Origin: an uncultured Lachnospiraceae bacterium
GTDB taxonomy: Bacteria > Bacillota > Clostridia > Lachnospirales > Lachnospiraceae
Direction of reading: 5' to 3'
Assembly: GCA_910579645.1 (NCBI GenBank)
Contig: CAJTVK010000058.1
Coordinates: 1-25,402 of the forward strand
Length of the DNA: 25,402 nucleotides
Shown here: positions 6,176-13,929 of the stretch, one piece after another
How positions within the stretch are numbered: position 1 is the stretch's first letter
Layout of the letters: each line of letters begins with the position of its first letter
Translations under genes and position numbers: made by a program
The notes under the pieces: model-generated
Databases searched by the model: none
Told to the model about the DNA's origin: nothing
What the model saw: only the letters and a program-made list of their open reading frames with translations

Positions 6176-8413
6176 CTATGTGACAGAATGCCTGAACAGT
6201 ATCCAGGTGCTTAGAAAGTAGCAAATTAACAGCACTGTCAGGATACCTGCCGTTGCTCCAAGCTGCAGCAGCAATGCCGTATATCCGATATACGCCGAAA
6301 TTTCCGCCGATATCGTCTGTATAAAGTATGCAATGACAATAGCGGCCGCAGCCACTGCTACAGCAATCGGAACCCCGAACCAGATGCTTAATTGCTTCCG
6401 TATAAGTTTTTCTATCCGCTGTTCCTCCACGCCTAAGTTCCGCAATACGGAGAACCGGTATTTATATTGTCCGGCATCGGAAAGCTGCTGCAGAGAAAGC
6501 ATGGTCAGACAAATAACCATCAATACGACAGCACCGTAAAGCATGGAAGCCTGCAGGATAAAATTATTCGCTTTTGTGCTGTTGACTTGCAGCGTGCGGA
6601 AACGCACTCCGTACGCGGCCCCTTCTTCTGTCTGTTCCGGATATTTTTCCGTAAAGAGTCTTTCCAGTTCCGCGGCATGTTCATAAGTGATTTTTTCGGT
6701 CGTTATGATATAGCGATTCCGTATAACCGGCAGCAATTTCCGACAGACATTGTCCGGGAAGATATAAAGCACGTCGGTATAAGAATTGTAAATCGTTACT
6801 CCCATTGCCTCATTGTAATACGGATGCCGGGAAAGGGTCAGCGCCCCTCCGTCTGTCATAATGCCGGCATGCTCTGCAAGGAACTTTTCCGCTTCTTCTT
6901 TTGCGGCAACTGTTTTCCATTGCGTTGCAAACTCATTGTCTGCCAGAGAAATGGGCTCATATCCCAACATTTCCCGTATTGCATTATAATCGCTCAAAGA
7001 AATTGCCGCAATGGGGAACGTATATTTTCCGCGATTGTGAAAATCATTTCTGTCAGGCAGATATAGGCTGAACGTGCAGTCATAAGAGGTTTCTATATGG
7101 TGTTCCCGTAAGAAATCCGTGATGGCTTGGTAATTATCCTGCGGTAAATTTTCTTCCTCATATACATTATTGTATCTGGAAAAAATCTGCACATCATACA
7201 CAGAGCGCATGTCAAGGTAACCGGAAGACCAGCCGGTCAGGACAGGTGCGGCAGCAAACAGGAAGATGGCAAGTGTTAAAGTAACGCAAATAATGGTCAT
7301 TGATTTGCTGGCAGTATCCAGCCGGGATATAATCTGTCCGAAAAAGAACAGATTTTCTCCTTTGTATCTGTGCTCCGGCGATTTTTCTTTCCATGAGGCA
7401 AGGAAGGTGCCAAACAGATAAATCAATGCACAGATTAAGAAAATTAAATGAACAAGAAGAAATAATAAGTATTGGCGGACGGTGCCTGCTCCCCACGATA
7501 AATGATAGCGGCCTGTGAGGGCGGGAACACTTGCCGCCGCAAAAATATTTAAGGCAGAACAGGCCAGCAATCCGTTCAGCAGAGTATGCATGCTATATTT
7601 GTTCTTTTTGCTCCGTGCTGTCTTGCGGCAAAACAATGTCAGCCGGAAAACAGACCAAAGGAGCATGGCGGCCGGAAAGACAATGTTTCCCAAAAACATC
7701 ATGCGGACAGGAAAAGCAAAACGGCTGTCATAGTAAAACCAAGCTTTTTCGGTTCCGGTAATCAGCATCCACACGGTAAAAAATTCAAAAAACATCACTA
7801 TAACCAAAATCCAGCGGCTTTGTGTCAGTTCCGGCTCGTTTTCTTTGTCTGCGGAAAGCATGTCGATAATTTTGGCTTTCTGAATGGTATGGATATTCCA
7901 TATTCCTACGATAAAAAAACTCAGCATAAAAAAACAGACAGTCAGCAGGACGGTATCCGGGAATAATGTCCATGACAATTCATAGTTTCTTCCAAAAGCG
8001 GTCAGAAGCATTGCGGTCATGCATTGAGAACAGAGTACTCCCAGGAAAATTCCTATTATAATAGAAAGGATACCCATCATTGCCGTTTCGGCAAAGAAAA
8101 TTCTGCCGATAGTTTTCGGCTCCATTCCCATGACGGACTGCACCGCAAACTCTTTTTTCTTTCGACGGAGCATATAGTTATTGACAAACCGTATTAAAAA
8201 CAGCAAAAGCAGCGTTATCATGCAGACGGCTGTTTTCAGCCCGTCGCTTAATAAAGTAACATCGTATTCACTTCCTATATCCGGGTTATAATAGCTGCTG
8301 GAAATAGAAAGGAAGGAATAGAACAAGGTGACGCAGATTGTCATCGTCATGATATAGATTAAATAATCTTTGACGGATCGTTTCGCATTTCGGAAAATAA
8401 GTTTAGCATACAT
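6176..8413 (-). CDS. Bce-type ABC transporter permease (FtsX-like)
   Basis: A 745-residue integral membrane protein, the permease of a peptide-antibiotic sensing and resistance transporter. It begins MYAKLIFRNAKRSVKDYLIY, typical of the family. It has about ten membrane segments and a large extracellular domain between the seventh and eighth (roughly residues 410-620), where BceB-type permeases detect peptide-bound targets. An FtsX-like segment with LRNLGVEEQRIEKLIRKQLS sits near the C terminus. I chose ATG 8413, behind GGGGGAGGGC; the open frame extends further upstream but only into the ATPase gene. It overlaps the ATPase stop by 11 bases, so the two are translationally coupled. The permease is somewhat longer than Bacillus BceB. 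Confidence 0.88.
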   Translation of the reverse strand: MYAKLIFRNAKRSVKDYLIYIMTMTICVTLFYSFLSISSSYYNPDIGSEYDVTLLSDGLKTAVCMITLLLLFLIRFVNNYMLRRKKKEFAVQSVMGMEPKTIGRIFFAETAMMGILSIIIGIFLGVLCSQCMTAMLLTAFGRNYELSWTLFPDTVLLTVCFFMLSFFIVGIWNIHTIQKAKIIDMLSADKENEPELTQSRWILVIVMFFEFFTVWMLITGTEKAWFYYDSRFAFPVRMMFLGNIVFPAAMLLWSVFRLTLFCRKTARSKKNKYSMHTLLNGLLACSALNIFAAASVPALTGRYHLSWGAGTVRQYLLFLLVHLIFLICALIYLFGTFLASWKEKSPEHRYKGENLFFFGQIISRLDTASKSMTIICVTLTLAIFLFAAAPVLTGWSSGYLDMRSVYDVQIFSRYNNVYEEENLPQDNYQAITDFLREHHIETSYDCTFSLYLPDRNDFHNRGKYTFPIAAISLSDYNAIREMLGYEPISLADNEFATQWKTVAAKEEAEKFLAEHAGIMTDGGALTLSRHPYYNEAMGVTIYNSYTDVLYIFPDNVCRKLLPVIRNRYIITTEKITYEHAAELERLFTEKYPEQTEEGAAYGVRFRTLQVNSTKANNFILQASMLYGAVVLMVICLTMLSLQQLSDAGQYKYRFSVLRNLGVEEQRIEKLIRKQLSIWFGVPIAVAVAAAAIVIAYFIQTISAEISAYIGYTALLLQLGATAGILTVLLICYFLSTWILFRHSVT

Positions 8414-9170
8414 GGCTTTGCCCTCCCCCGATGATGGTAAGGACATGCAGGATTTTATGAAAAAATGCAGCCCTGCTGTCATTGCCCTTACATAATTCCG
8501 TAAATATTTCCCCGTCCTTCAGAAAGAGAATGCGGTTGGCATAACTGGCCGTAAAAGCGTCATGGGTTACCATGAGAATGGTTGTATTAAGCTGTTCATT
8601 GATGCTTTGAAGGGTAGACAAAAGCATCTGTGAAGAATGACTGTCCAGTGCGCCGGTGGGCTCGTCTGCCAAGAGCAGCTTAGGATTGCTGATAATGGCT
8701 CTTGCGCAGGCACAGCGCTGTTTCTGGCCGCCGGATACTTGATAGGGATATTTGTTCAGGATATCGCTGATATTTAATTTTTCTGCCATATCCGAAACGA
8801 GGGGTTCCACCTTGCGGGCCGGCGTATGGCCGATTGCCAATGCCAGCGCAATGTTTTCCGAAATCGTCAAGGTGTCCAATAAATTGAAATCCTGAAATAT
8901 GAAACCTAGATTTTCCCTGCGAAACCGGGCAAGGGCATTTGGCTTTATTTCCGTAATGTCAGTGTCCTCTAAAAAAATGTGGCCTGCGCTTACCGTGTCA
9001 ACGGTAGAAATACAGTTGAGCAGCGTTGTCTTTCCGGAACCGGACGCACCCATGATGCCAAGAAATTCTCCGTATTTCACAGAAAAACTGATATCCTTGA
9101 TAGCTTTGGTAATGTTTCCCTCATTGCCATAATATTTTTGGATATGTTCTAACTTTAATATAGTATTCAT
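8403..9170 (-). CDS. Bce-type ABC transporter ATP-binding protein
   Basis: A 255-residue ATPase of the MacB/LolD-like group that powers the adjacent permease in resistance to cell-wall-active peptides. Walker A is GASGSGKTT (41-49), the Q-loop is FQDFNLLDT (92-100), the signature is VSGGQKQR (145-152), Walker B is LLLADEP (165-171), and the H-loop is VTHD (201-204). All catalytic residues are intact. AAGGAGG lies 9 bases before ATG 9170. It follows the kinase gene after a 222-base gap that carries its own promoter and candidate operator, so it is probably induced by the neighbouring two-component system. Confidence 0.92.
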   Translation of the reverse strand: MNTILKLEHIQKYYGNEGNITKAIKDISFSVKYGEFLGIMGASGSGKTTLLNCISTVDTVSAGHIFLEDTDITEIKPNALARFRRENLGFIFQDFNLLDTLTISENIALALAIGHTPARKVEPLVSDMAEKLNISDILNKYPYQVSGGQKQRCACARAIISNPKLLLADEPTGALDSHSSQMLLSTLQSINEQLNTTILMVTHDAFTASYANRILFLKDGEIFTELCKGNDSRAAFFHKILHVLTIIGGGQSHVC

Positions 9171-9276
9171 GTGATCAGCCTCCTTAGGAACTGTTAGGAA
9201 TTAACTATGCATATGGCGTAAGATAAATCTTGTTGGTATTAATTCGTTAACGGTTCATTGCATTTGCCATGCTTTT

Positions 9277-9342
9277 ATTGTAAATGAATGGCTGCGTTTT
9301 GGTATTAAGTTTTCTTACAGAGTTCTTACAAAAATGTAAGAA
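9277..9342 (-). promoter_or_regulatory. Candidate regulator-dependent promoter and response-regulator sites
   Basis: TTCTTACA occurs at 9312-9319 and 9323-9330, exactly 11 bases apart, the one-turn spacing typical of OmpR/PhoB-family regulator sites. The second copy is also half of a perfect palindrome with TGTAAGAA at 9335-9342. Downstream on the - strand, TACAAT at 9277-9282 is a good -10, while the -35 position (9300-9305, ATACCA) is weak, as expected of an activated promoter. The sites lie just upstream of that -35. I infer that the response regulator at 10403-11071 activates the ATPase-permease pair here. Confidence 0.55.
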
Positions 9343-9378
9343 GTGCAGATGTCAGGAATGAATTTTCAAACACGCTCT

Positions 9379-9405
9379 AGTGCAATGATATACTAGCCTT
9401 GCACT
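9379..9405 (-). other. Hairpin at the end of the kinase gene
   Basis: AGTGCAA (9379-9385) and TTGCACT (9399-9405) are reverse complements around the kinase stop codon. No T-run follows on the - strand, so it is at best a weak or partial terminator, or a 3' stabilising stem before the ATPase promoter. Confidence 0.35.
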
Positions 9406-10406
9406 CCGGTAATAAAGTCATTTGTCTGAAAAGAAAGGGAGAAGGTTGTCCCTTTCTTTTCCGAATAAGCGGTTAATTCGATTCCCAGCTTATCACAAAG
9501 CCGTTTGCAGAGATATAATCCGATTCCGGTAGAATTTTTCCCGATTCGCCCGTTTTGCCCCGTGAAGCCTTTTTCAAAAATACGGGACAAATCCACGGAA
9601 GGTATGCCTATTCCGTTATCTCTGACCGACAAAATGACTTGGCTGTTTGTCTTTGTCACGGAAATGTGCAGAGTCGGCTGTTCTGCGCGGTAATTTACGG
9701 CATTACGGATTATCTGATTTAAGATAAAGCGTACCCATTTATCGTCCGTATACACATAGGCATCCGTATCATCTATGGCAATGGCCATATTGCTTTGGCG
9801 CAGAAGATATTTATTGTCGGCTATTGCAGTATGAACAATATCGCTTAGCTTTATTTCGCGGACGGAATAATCTTTTTCCGTATGTTCGCTTCGGGCATAA
9901 TAGAGCGCCTGCTCCGTATATTGATTGATATTTTCCAATTCCGTCAAAATATCTCTTGTAAAAGGAAAGCGGTTGTTTTCACAGAGCAGTTTCATTGCGG
10001 TGATAGGTGTTTTCACTTCATGTATCCACTGCTCAATGTATTCTCTATATTCTTTCCGTTCCTCTTGGATTTGCCTGATTTTTTCCAGCATGGATTTTTC
10101 TGCCATTTTCAGAAGCTGATAAAATATGCGGTCGTCTGCCTGGTCCGGCAGAAGCATAATTTCCGGTATTAAATACCGTTCTTCCAATTGTTCTGCCATA
10201 TGCAGCAGCTTGTTCATATATCTTTTCCGCAGGCAGTAGGCGGCGGTGAAGTAGAAAGCCAAAACAAGCAGCCAGACGGCTGAAATAAATAAGATTGCCG
10301 GAACGGTATTGCCGCCGGCAAGCAGAAACAGGGCAAGCGCCGACAGGCCAAGAAGGTGAATAAAAATTGCAGGTATTATATTTTTCAGATATTGCTTTCC
10401 GCTCAT
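9393..10406 (-). CDS. BceS-like intramembrane-sensing histidine kinase
   Basis: A 337-residue sensor kinase. Two membrane segments (about 10-31 and 35-58) are separated by only a few residues, the architecture of intramembrane-sensing kinases that receive their signal from a Bce-type permease rather than from a ligand-binding domain. The phosphoacceptor box is WIHEVKTPITAMK with His129. The N box is NQIIRNAVNYRA, the G1 box DNGIGIP, and the G2 box GIGLYLC, all intact. Its ATG overlaps the response regulator stop by 3 bases (ATGA), so kinase and regulator are coupled. Upstream partner and downstream transporter genes support a peptide-antibiotic response. Confidence 0.92.
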   Translation of the reverse strand: MSGKQYLKNIIPAIFIHLLGLSALALFLLAGGNTVPAILFISAVWLLVLAFYFTAAYCLRKRYMNKLLHMAEQLEERYLIPEIMLLPDQADDRIFYQLLKMAEKSMLEKIRQIQEERKEYREYIEQWIHEVKTPITAMKLLCENNRFPFTRDILTELENINQYTEQALYYARSEHTEKDYSVREIKLSDIVHTAIADNKYLLRQSNMAIAIDDTDAYVYTDDKWVRFILNQIIRNAVNYRAEQPTLHISVTKTNSQVILSVRDNGIGIPSVDLSRIFEKGFTGQNGRIGKNSTGIGLYLCKRLCDKLGIELTAYSEKKGTTFSLSFQTNDFITGVQG

Positions 10407-11071
10407 AAGATGTATCCTTGTCTGTGCTTCGTCTTGATAAAGTCCCTCAGCCCGATGGCTGTCAGTTTGTCACGGATGCGGGTAATATTTACGCTCAAGG
10501 CGTTATCGTCGACGTATAACCGGTTATCCCAGAGGAAATCCACAATATCGTTTCGCGGGCAGATTTTCCCGGCATTTTTAAAAAGATAGTAGAGAATTTT
10601 CAATTCGTTTTTCGTCAATTCCGCCTTTTCTCCGTTGTATTCTATGAAACTGCTTTCTAAATGCAGGGCGGCTCCGTTCCATATAAGAATCTCTGCCTGC
10701 CCGGAAGCGTAGGCACGTTTTAGCAGTGCCGCAATTTTAGCAAGTAAAATAGCGGTGTTGTAAGGCTTGGTAATAAACGCATCCCCGCCAAGCATAATGC
10801 TGTTCAGCTCGTCCATGTCCGTATTGCTGCTTGTTACGAATATAATGGGCATATCGGAAAAGGCTCGGATTTGGGAACATAACTCAAATCCGCTGTCACC
10901 CGGCAGCCTGATATCCAAAAGGACTAAATGGGGTGAAAATTCCTTGATTTGCTGCAGGGTCTTGGAAAAGTCCGTCACTGCGCAAACGTCATATCCGTTT
11001 CCGGTCAAAAGGGTTTTCAGCTGTGTCTGTATGGTAAAATCATCTTCGGCAATCAGTATTTTTTCCTTCAT
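10403..11071 (-). CDS. OmpR-family response regulator (BceR-like)
   Basis: A 222-residue two-domain regulator. The receiver domain (1-120) has the acidic pair E9/D10-D11, the phosphoacceptor Asp53 in LVLLDIRLP, and Lys102 in ITKPYN. The C-terminal winged-helix domain (about 125-222) ends with VNITRIRDKL and TKHRQGYIL, typical of OmpR/PhoB proteins. I chose ATG 11071, which is preceded by GGGAGG at good spacing and gives the normal family length; the open frame runs on upstream for 58 codons with no family resemblance. It is the first gene of the regulator-kinase pair and probably controls the transporter genes through the sites at 9312-9342. Confidence 0.93.
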   Translation of the reverse strand: MKEKILIAEDDFTIQTQLKTLLTGNGYDVCAVTDFSKTLQQIKEFSPHLVLLDIRLPGDSGFELCSQIRAFSDMPIIFVTSSNTDMDELNSIMLGGDAFITKPYNTAILLAKIAALLKRAYASGQAEILIWNGAALHLESSFIEYNGEKAELTKNELKILYYLFKNAGKICPRNDIVDFLWDNRLYVDDNALSVNITRIRDKLTAIGLRDFIKTKHRQGYIL

Positions 11072-11138
11072 AAAGATACCTCCCTGATACCCCATTATAC
11101 GGTATCGGAGAGGTTTTCTCAATGCATATTGCGGAATA

Positions 11139-11163
11139 GACACGGAAATCAATTTTGGGTTTT
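11139..11163 (+). repeat. Short intergenic repeat R2, copy C
   Basis: GACACGGAAATC / AATTTTGGGTTTT differs from copy A only at the second base. It lies in the 210-base gap between the response regulator start and the end of the isomerase-like gene. The remainder of that gap contains the palindrome CCGGATCCGG and no convincing terminator. Confidence 0.6.
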
Positions 11164-11281
11164 CTGCCTGCGCAGCTGCCGGATCCGGGAACTTACGGAC
11201 AGCCAATGCCCTGCGGCAAGGCAGCCGGCCTGCACACAGGACCATTGATTTTTCAGACCTTCGGAGAACGCAGGATATGTG

Positions 11282-12130
11282 TTAAAAATGCGTGGTCAGG
11301 AACTCTGCGCTGATTTCAAAGCTTCTGACCGGGCTTTTGTCCGCCCAGTTGCGGTGGCTTTCCAAGATAACCGCCTCTATGCCGGCAGTTTTGGCTTGCT
11401 CTGCAAGGGCGGTTAAGGGCATTGTGCCGGTTCCCAGCTCCATGCTGTCGCTTTTTAATATGGGGGTCAGGCACGGCCCTGTCTGGCGGGTTCCGCGGTC
11501 ATTGATATGCCAGAGTTTCATCCGGGAGCCCAGGGTTTCCATGACGGCCAGCGGATTTTCCCCGCATTCGGCGCACCAGTAGCTGTCGAATTCAAAATTC
11601 ACCGTTTCAGGGTCGGTTTCATTTATTAAAAGGTGATAGGCTTTCTGGCCCGGAGAGACTTGCAGGAATTCACAATTATGGTTGTGGTAAAGCAGACGGA
11701 TTCCCTCCGCTTTCAGGGAGGCACCGGCTTTGCCGAGCCGTTTGGCCAGCTTCTTTACTTCTTTGGCATCTCCGTATGGAAAGCGGTACATGCCGGTGAC
11801 GACGATTTTGTCCGTGCCGAATTTTTTCGCTTCTTTTGCTATGGCAGCCGGGTCGCGTTCGATGCTGCCAAGGTCCTGATGAATGGATACCACTTTCAGT
11901 CCGCTTGCCGATATGAGCCGGGGCCAGTCCAGTTTCCCGCCGTTTCCCACAGGCATTCCGGCGGCTTTTGTCATAAGCTTTACCATAAAGCCGCTGGGAT
12001 GTATCATAAATCCGCACAATTCAATGCCCTCATAGCCTGCGGCTTTCATTTTTTTCATTGTATGAACGGCTTGCGCCTCATTGTTCATTACCGTTCCTAA
12101 CATAAATTGCTGTATTGCTTTTATCGGCAT
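11282..12130 (-). CDS. Sugar phosphate isomerase/epimerase-like TIM-barrel protein
   Basis: A 282-residue cytoplasmic protein of the xylose isomerase-like (AP endonuclease 2) superfamily, whose members isomerise, epimerise or otherwise act on sugars using a divalent metal. Visible landmarks are AAGYEGIELCGF near the N terminus, VVSIHQD, LLYHNHNCEF, NFEFDSYWCAECG, KLWHIND and AVILESHR, supplying the expected Glu/Asp/His/Glu metal ligands. I chose ATG 12130, with AAGGAG about 10 bases upstream; the GTG three codons earlier lies too close to it. It is divergent from the GH1-GH43 genes, which suggests a shared sugar pathway. The substrate cannot be told from sequence. Confidence 0.85.
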   Translation of the reverse strand: MPIKAIQQFMLGTVMNNEAQAVHTMKKMKAAGYEGIELCGFMIHPSGFMVKLMTKAAGMPVGNGGKLDWPRLISASGLKVVSIHQDLGSIERDPAAIAKEAKKFGTDKIVVTGMYRFPYGDAKEVKKLAKRLGKAGASLKAEGIRLLYHNHNCEFLQVSPGQKAYHLLINETDPETVNFEFDSYWCAECGENPLAVMETLGSRMKLWHINDRGTRQTGPCLTPILKSDSMELGTGTMPLTALAEQAKTAGIEAVILESHRNWADKSPVRSFEISAEFLTTHF

Positions 12131-12184
12131 ATTGTTCACTCCTTTTCCACGGGAATCATTTTTCGGTTCCGTGCTCCTTCTAAG

Positions 12185-12313
12185 TTTCGTAATGTGGTAA
12201 ACGCAACGGTTCTGAAGCGTTAGCAGACGGCCTTAAGCACCGGCGTATTTTGAAGCTGCGAATGAAAGCATCAATCCGGAAGCGGGTTGCCGCTTAACTT
12301 AATGATAGGATGG
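12185..12313. repeat. Intergenic repeat R1, copy 2
   Basis: This aligns with 1-131 in the same orientation. Pairing potential is conserved although sequence differs: AAACGC near 12199 faces GCGTAT near 12243, GGTTCTGAAG partly pairs with CTTAAGCACC, and AAGCGG-GTTG-CCGCTT is a perfect 6-bp stem where copy 1 has one mismatch. It lies between divergent genes. Just before it, CACGGGAA (12148-12155) faces TTCCGTG (12167-12173), another short hairpin faintly like R2. Confidence 0.6.
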
Positions 12314-12606
12314 CTGCTTGCAGCGAGGTGGTCGGCTTGTTTCCGGCGATGATGTTTTTTATTATACGTTGCCGCATGAGGGAGGGGGATAAAAAAATCG
12401 TGATTTTGTAAAAAAAATAAGCCAACCACTTTGCCTGCCTCAATTTTTAAACAGAATCCGCAATTTTTATGCATCCAAGAAGGATATTTCATGAGATAAT
12501 AATTAAAAATCCTGCGGCAGGCAACGGAGTATCAAGCTTGCGGCATTGCAGAACGCAGGAAGGAATGGATGCTTGAAACGGAGCAGAAAAGAGAAGGAGG
12601 TTTCCC
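12314..12606. other. Divergent intergenic region before the GH1 gene
   Basis: Rest of the 476-base gap between the divergent isomerase-like and GH1 genes. It has an AT-rich centre (12345-12430) with poly-A tracts and AAATC-GTG-ATTT symmetry. GATAAT near 12495 could be a -10 for the GH1 operon, but I find no matching -35. No catabolite-responsive element was found with confidence. GAAGGAGG stands 8 bases before the GH1 start. Confidence 0.3.
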
Positions 12607-13899
12607 ATGCAATTTGAAAGAGATTTTTTCATCGGTGCTGCTACCGCAGCCCATCAGGTAGAAGGCAACAATATACACAGTGACTATTGGGCACAGGAGC
12701 ATATGGCACATACGGACTTTTTGGAGCCGAGCGGGGATGCGGACGATCATTATAACCGTTATGAAGAGGATATCCGCCTGATGGCCGGTGCGGGACTGAA
12801 TGCTTACCGTTTTTCCATAGAATGGGCAAGGATAGAGCCCGAGGAAGGAAAGTTCGAGGAAAAGGAACTGGAACACTATAGGGATGTCATCCGTGCCTGT
12901 AGGGAGAACGGCTTGGAGCCTATTGTCACTTTGCTTCATTTTACCAGTCCCAAATGGCTGATTTCCAAAGGCGGCTGGGAGTCTGAGGAAACACCCGGCT
13001 ATTTTGCCCGTTATGTCCGCTATGTGATAGAAGGGGTGGGAAAGGAGCTGAACTATGTCTGCACTATCAATGAAGCCAATATGGGAGTGCAGGTAGCGGC
13101 CATTGCCAAACGGTATATGCGGCAGATGCAGGCAAAGATGCAGTCGGGTAAGACGGACGGGACGGTGCAGATGGGGCTGAATCTGGAAAAGATGATGGCA
13201 AATCAGCAGGCAGCGGAAAAAGAGCGTATGGAGATTTTCGGCGTGGCAAAGACGGAATGCTTCACCAGCCCGCGCACTCCCCACGGGGATGAGCTTGTGG
13301 CGGAGGCACATAAAGCGGCGCGGGCGGCAATCCGGGAGATTGCTCCTCATATACAGGTGGGTCTGACATTAAGCCTGCACGATATACAGGCATTGCCGGG
13401 TGGGGAAGAGAATGCGGCAAAGGAATGGGAGGAGGAGTTTACCCATTATCTGCCCGCCATCGAGGGAGATGATTTTCTGGGAGTGCAGAATTATACCCGC
13501 ACCCGTATGGACGCTTCCGGCAGTCTGCCCGTGCCGGAAGGGGCAGAATTGACTCGGATGGACTATGAATTCTATCCGGAGGCACTGGGCCATGTCATCC
13601 GCAAGGTGGCACGGGATTTCAAAGGTACGCTGCTGGTGACGGAAAACGGTATTGCTACCGACGACGATTCCCGCCGCGTGGCCTTCATAGAAGCCGCATT
13701 GGAGGGAGTGGGCGGCTGTATTGCGGAAGGCATTCCGGTAAAAGGATATATGTACTGGAGCCTGATGGATAATTTTGAATGGCAGAAAGGATATTCCATG
13801 CGGTTTGGGCTGATAGCTGTTGACCGAAAAAGTCAAAAAAGAATTCCGAAGCCCAGTCTGGGAGTGTTGGGGAATTACGCGAAAATAAGCCGAAGATAG
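12607..13899 (+). CDS. GH1 family beta-glycosidase
   Basis: A 430-residue glycoside hydrolase family 1 enzyme, a retaining (beta/alpha)8 beta-glucosidase or related exo-beta-glycosidase. It starts with the family pattern FFIGAATAAHQVEGN. The acid/base is Glu156 in TINEAN (usual form NEP) and the nucleophile is Glu346 in LVTENGIA. HHYNRYEEDIRLM-like and YRFSIEWARIEP segments and the C-terminal YWSLMDNFEW complete the signature. No signal peptide or PTS-specific phosphate-binding signature was evident, so it likely hydrolyses imported oligosaccharides in the cytoplasm. It is slightly shorter than typical GH1 (about 450 residues). It is followed after 30 bases by the GH43 gene, so the two form an operon. 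Confidence 0.92.
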   Translation: MQFERDFFIGAATAAHQVEGNNIHSDYWAQEHMAHTDFLEPSGDADDHYNRYEEDIRLMAGAGLNAYRFSIEWARIEPEEGKFEEKELEHYRDVIRACRENGLEPIVTLLHFTSPKWLISKGGWESEETPGYFARYVRYVIEGVGKELNYVCTINEANMGVQVAAIAKRYMRQMQAKMQSGKTDGTVQMGLNLEKMMANQQAAEKERMEIFGVAKTECFTSPRTPHGDELVAEAHKAARAAIREIAPHIQVGLTLSLHDIQALPGGEENAAKEWEEEFTHYLPAIEGDDFLGVQNYTRTRMDASGSLPVPEGAELTRMDYEFYPEALGHVIRKVARDFKGTLLVTENGIATDDDSRRVAFIEAALEGVGGCIAEGIPVKGYMYWSLMDNFEWQKGYSMRFGLIAVDRKSQKRIPKPSLGVLGNYAKISRR

Positions 13900-13929
13900 A
13901 AACGAAAAAAGAATTACAGGAGGTATTTT

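Noticed and set aside
8414..8482. Longer permease starting at 8482
   Set aside because: The extension lies in the ATPase gene in another frame; ATG 8413 gives the conserved family N terminus.
11072..11245. Longer response regulator starting at 11245
   Set aside because: The extra 58 residues show no receiver-domain similarity, and ATG 11071 has a proper ribosome binding site and gives the normal family length.
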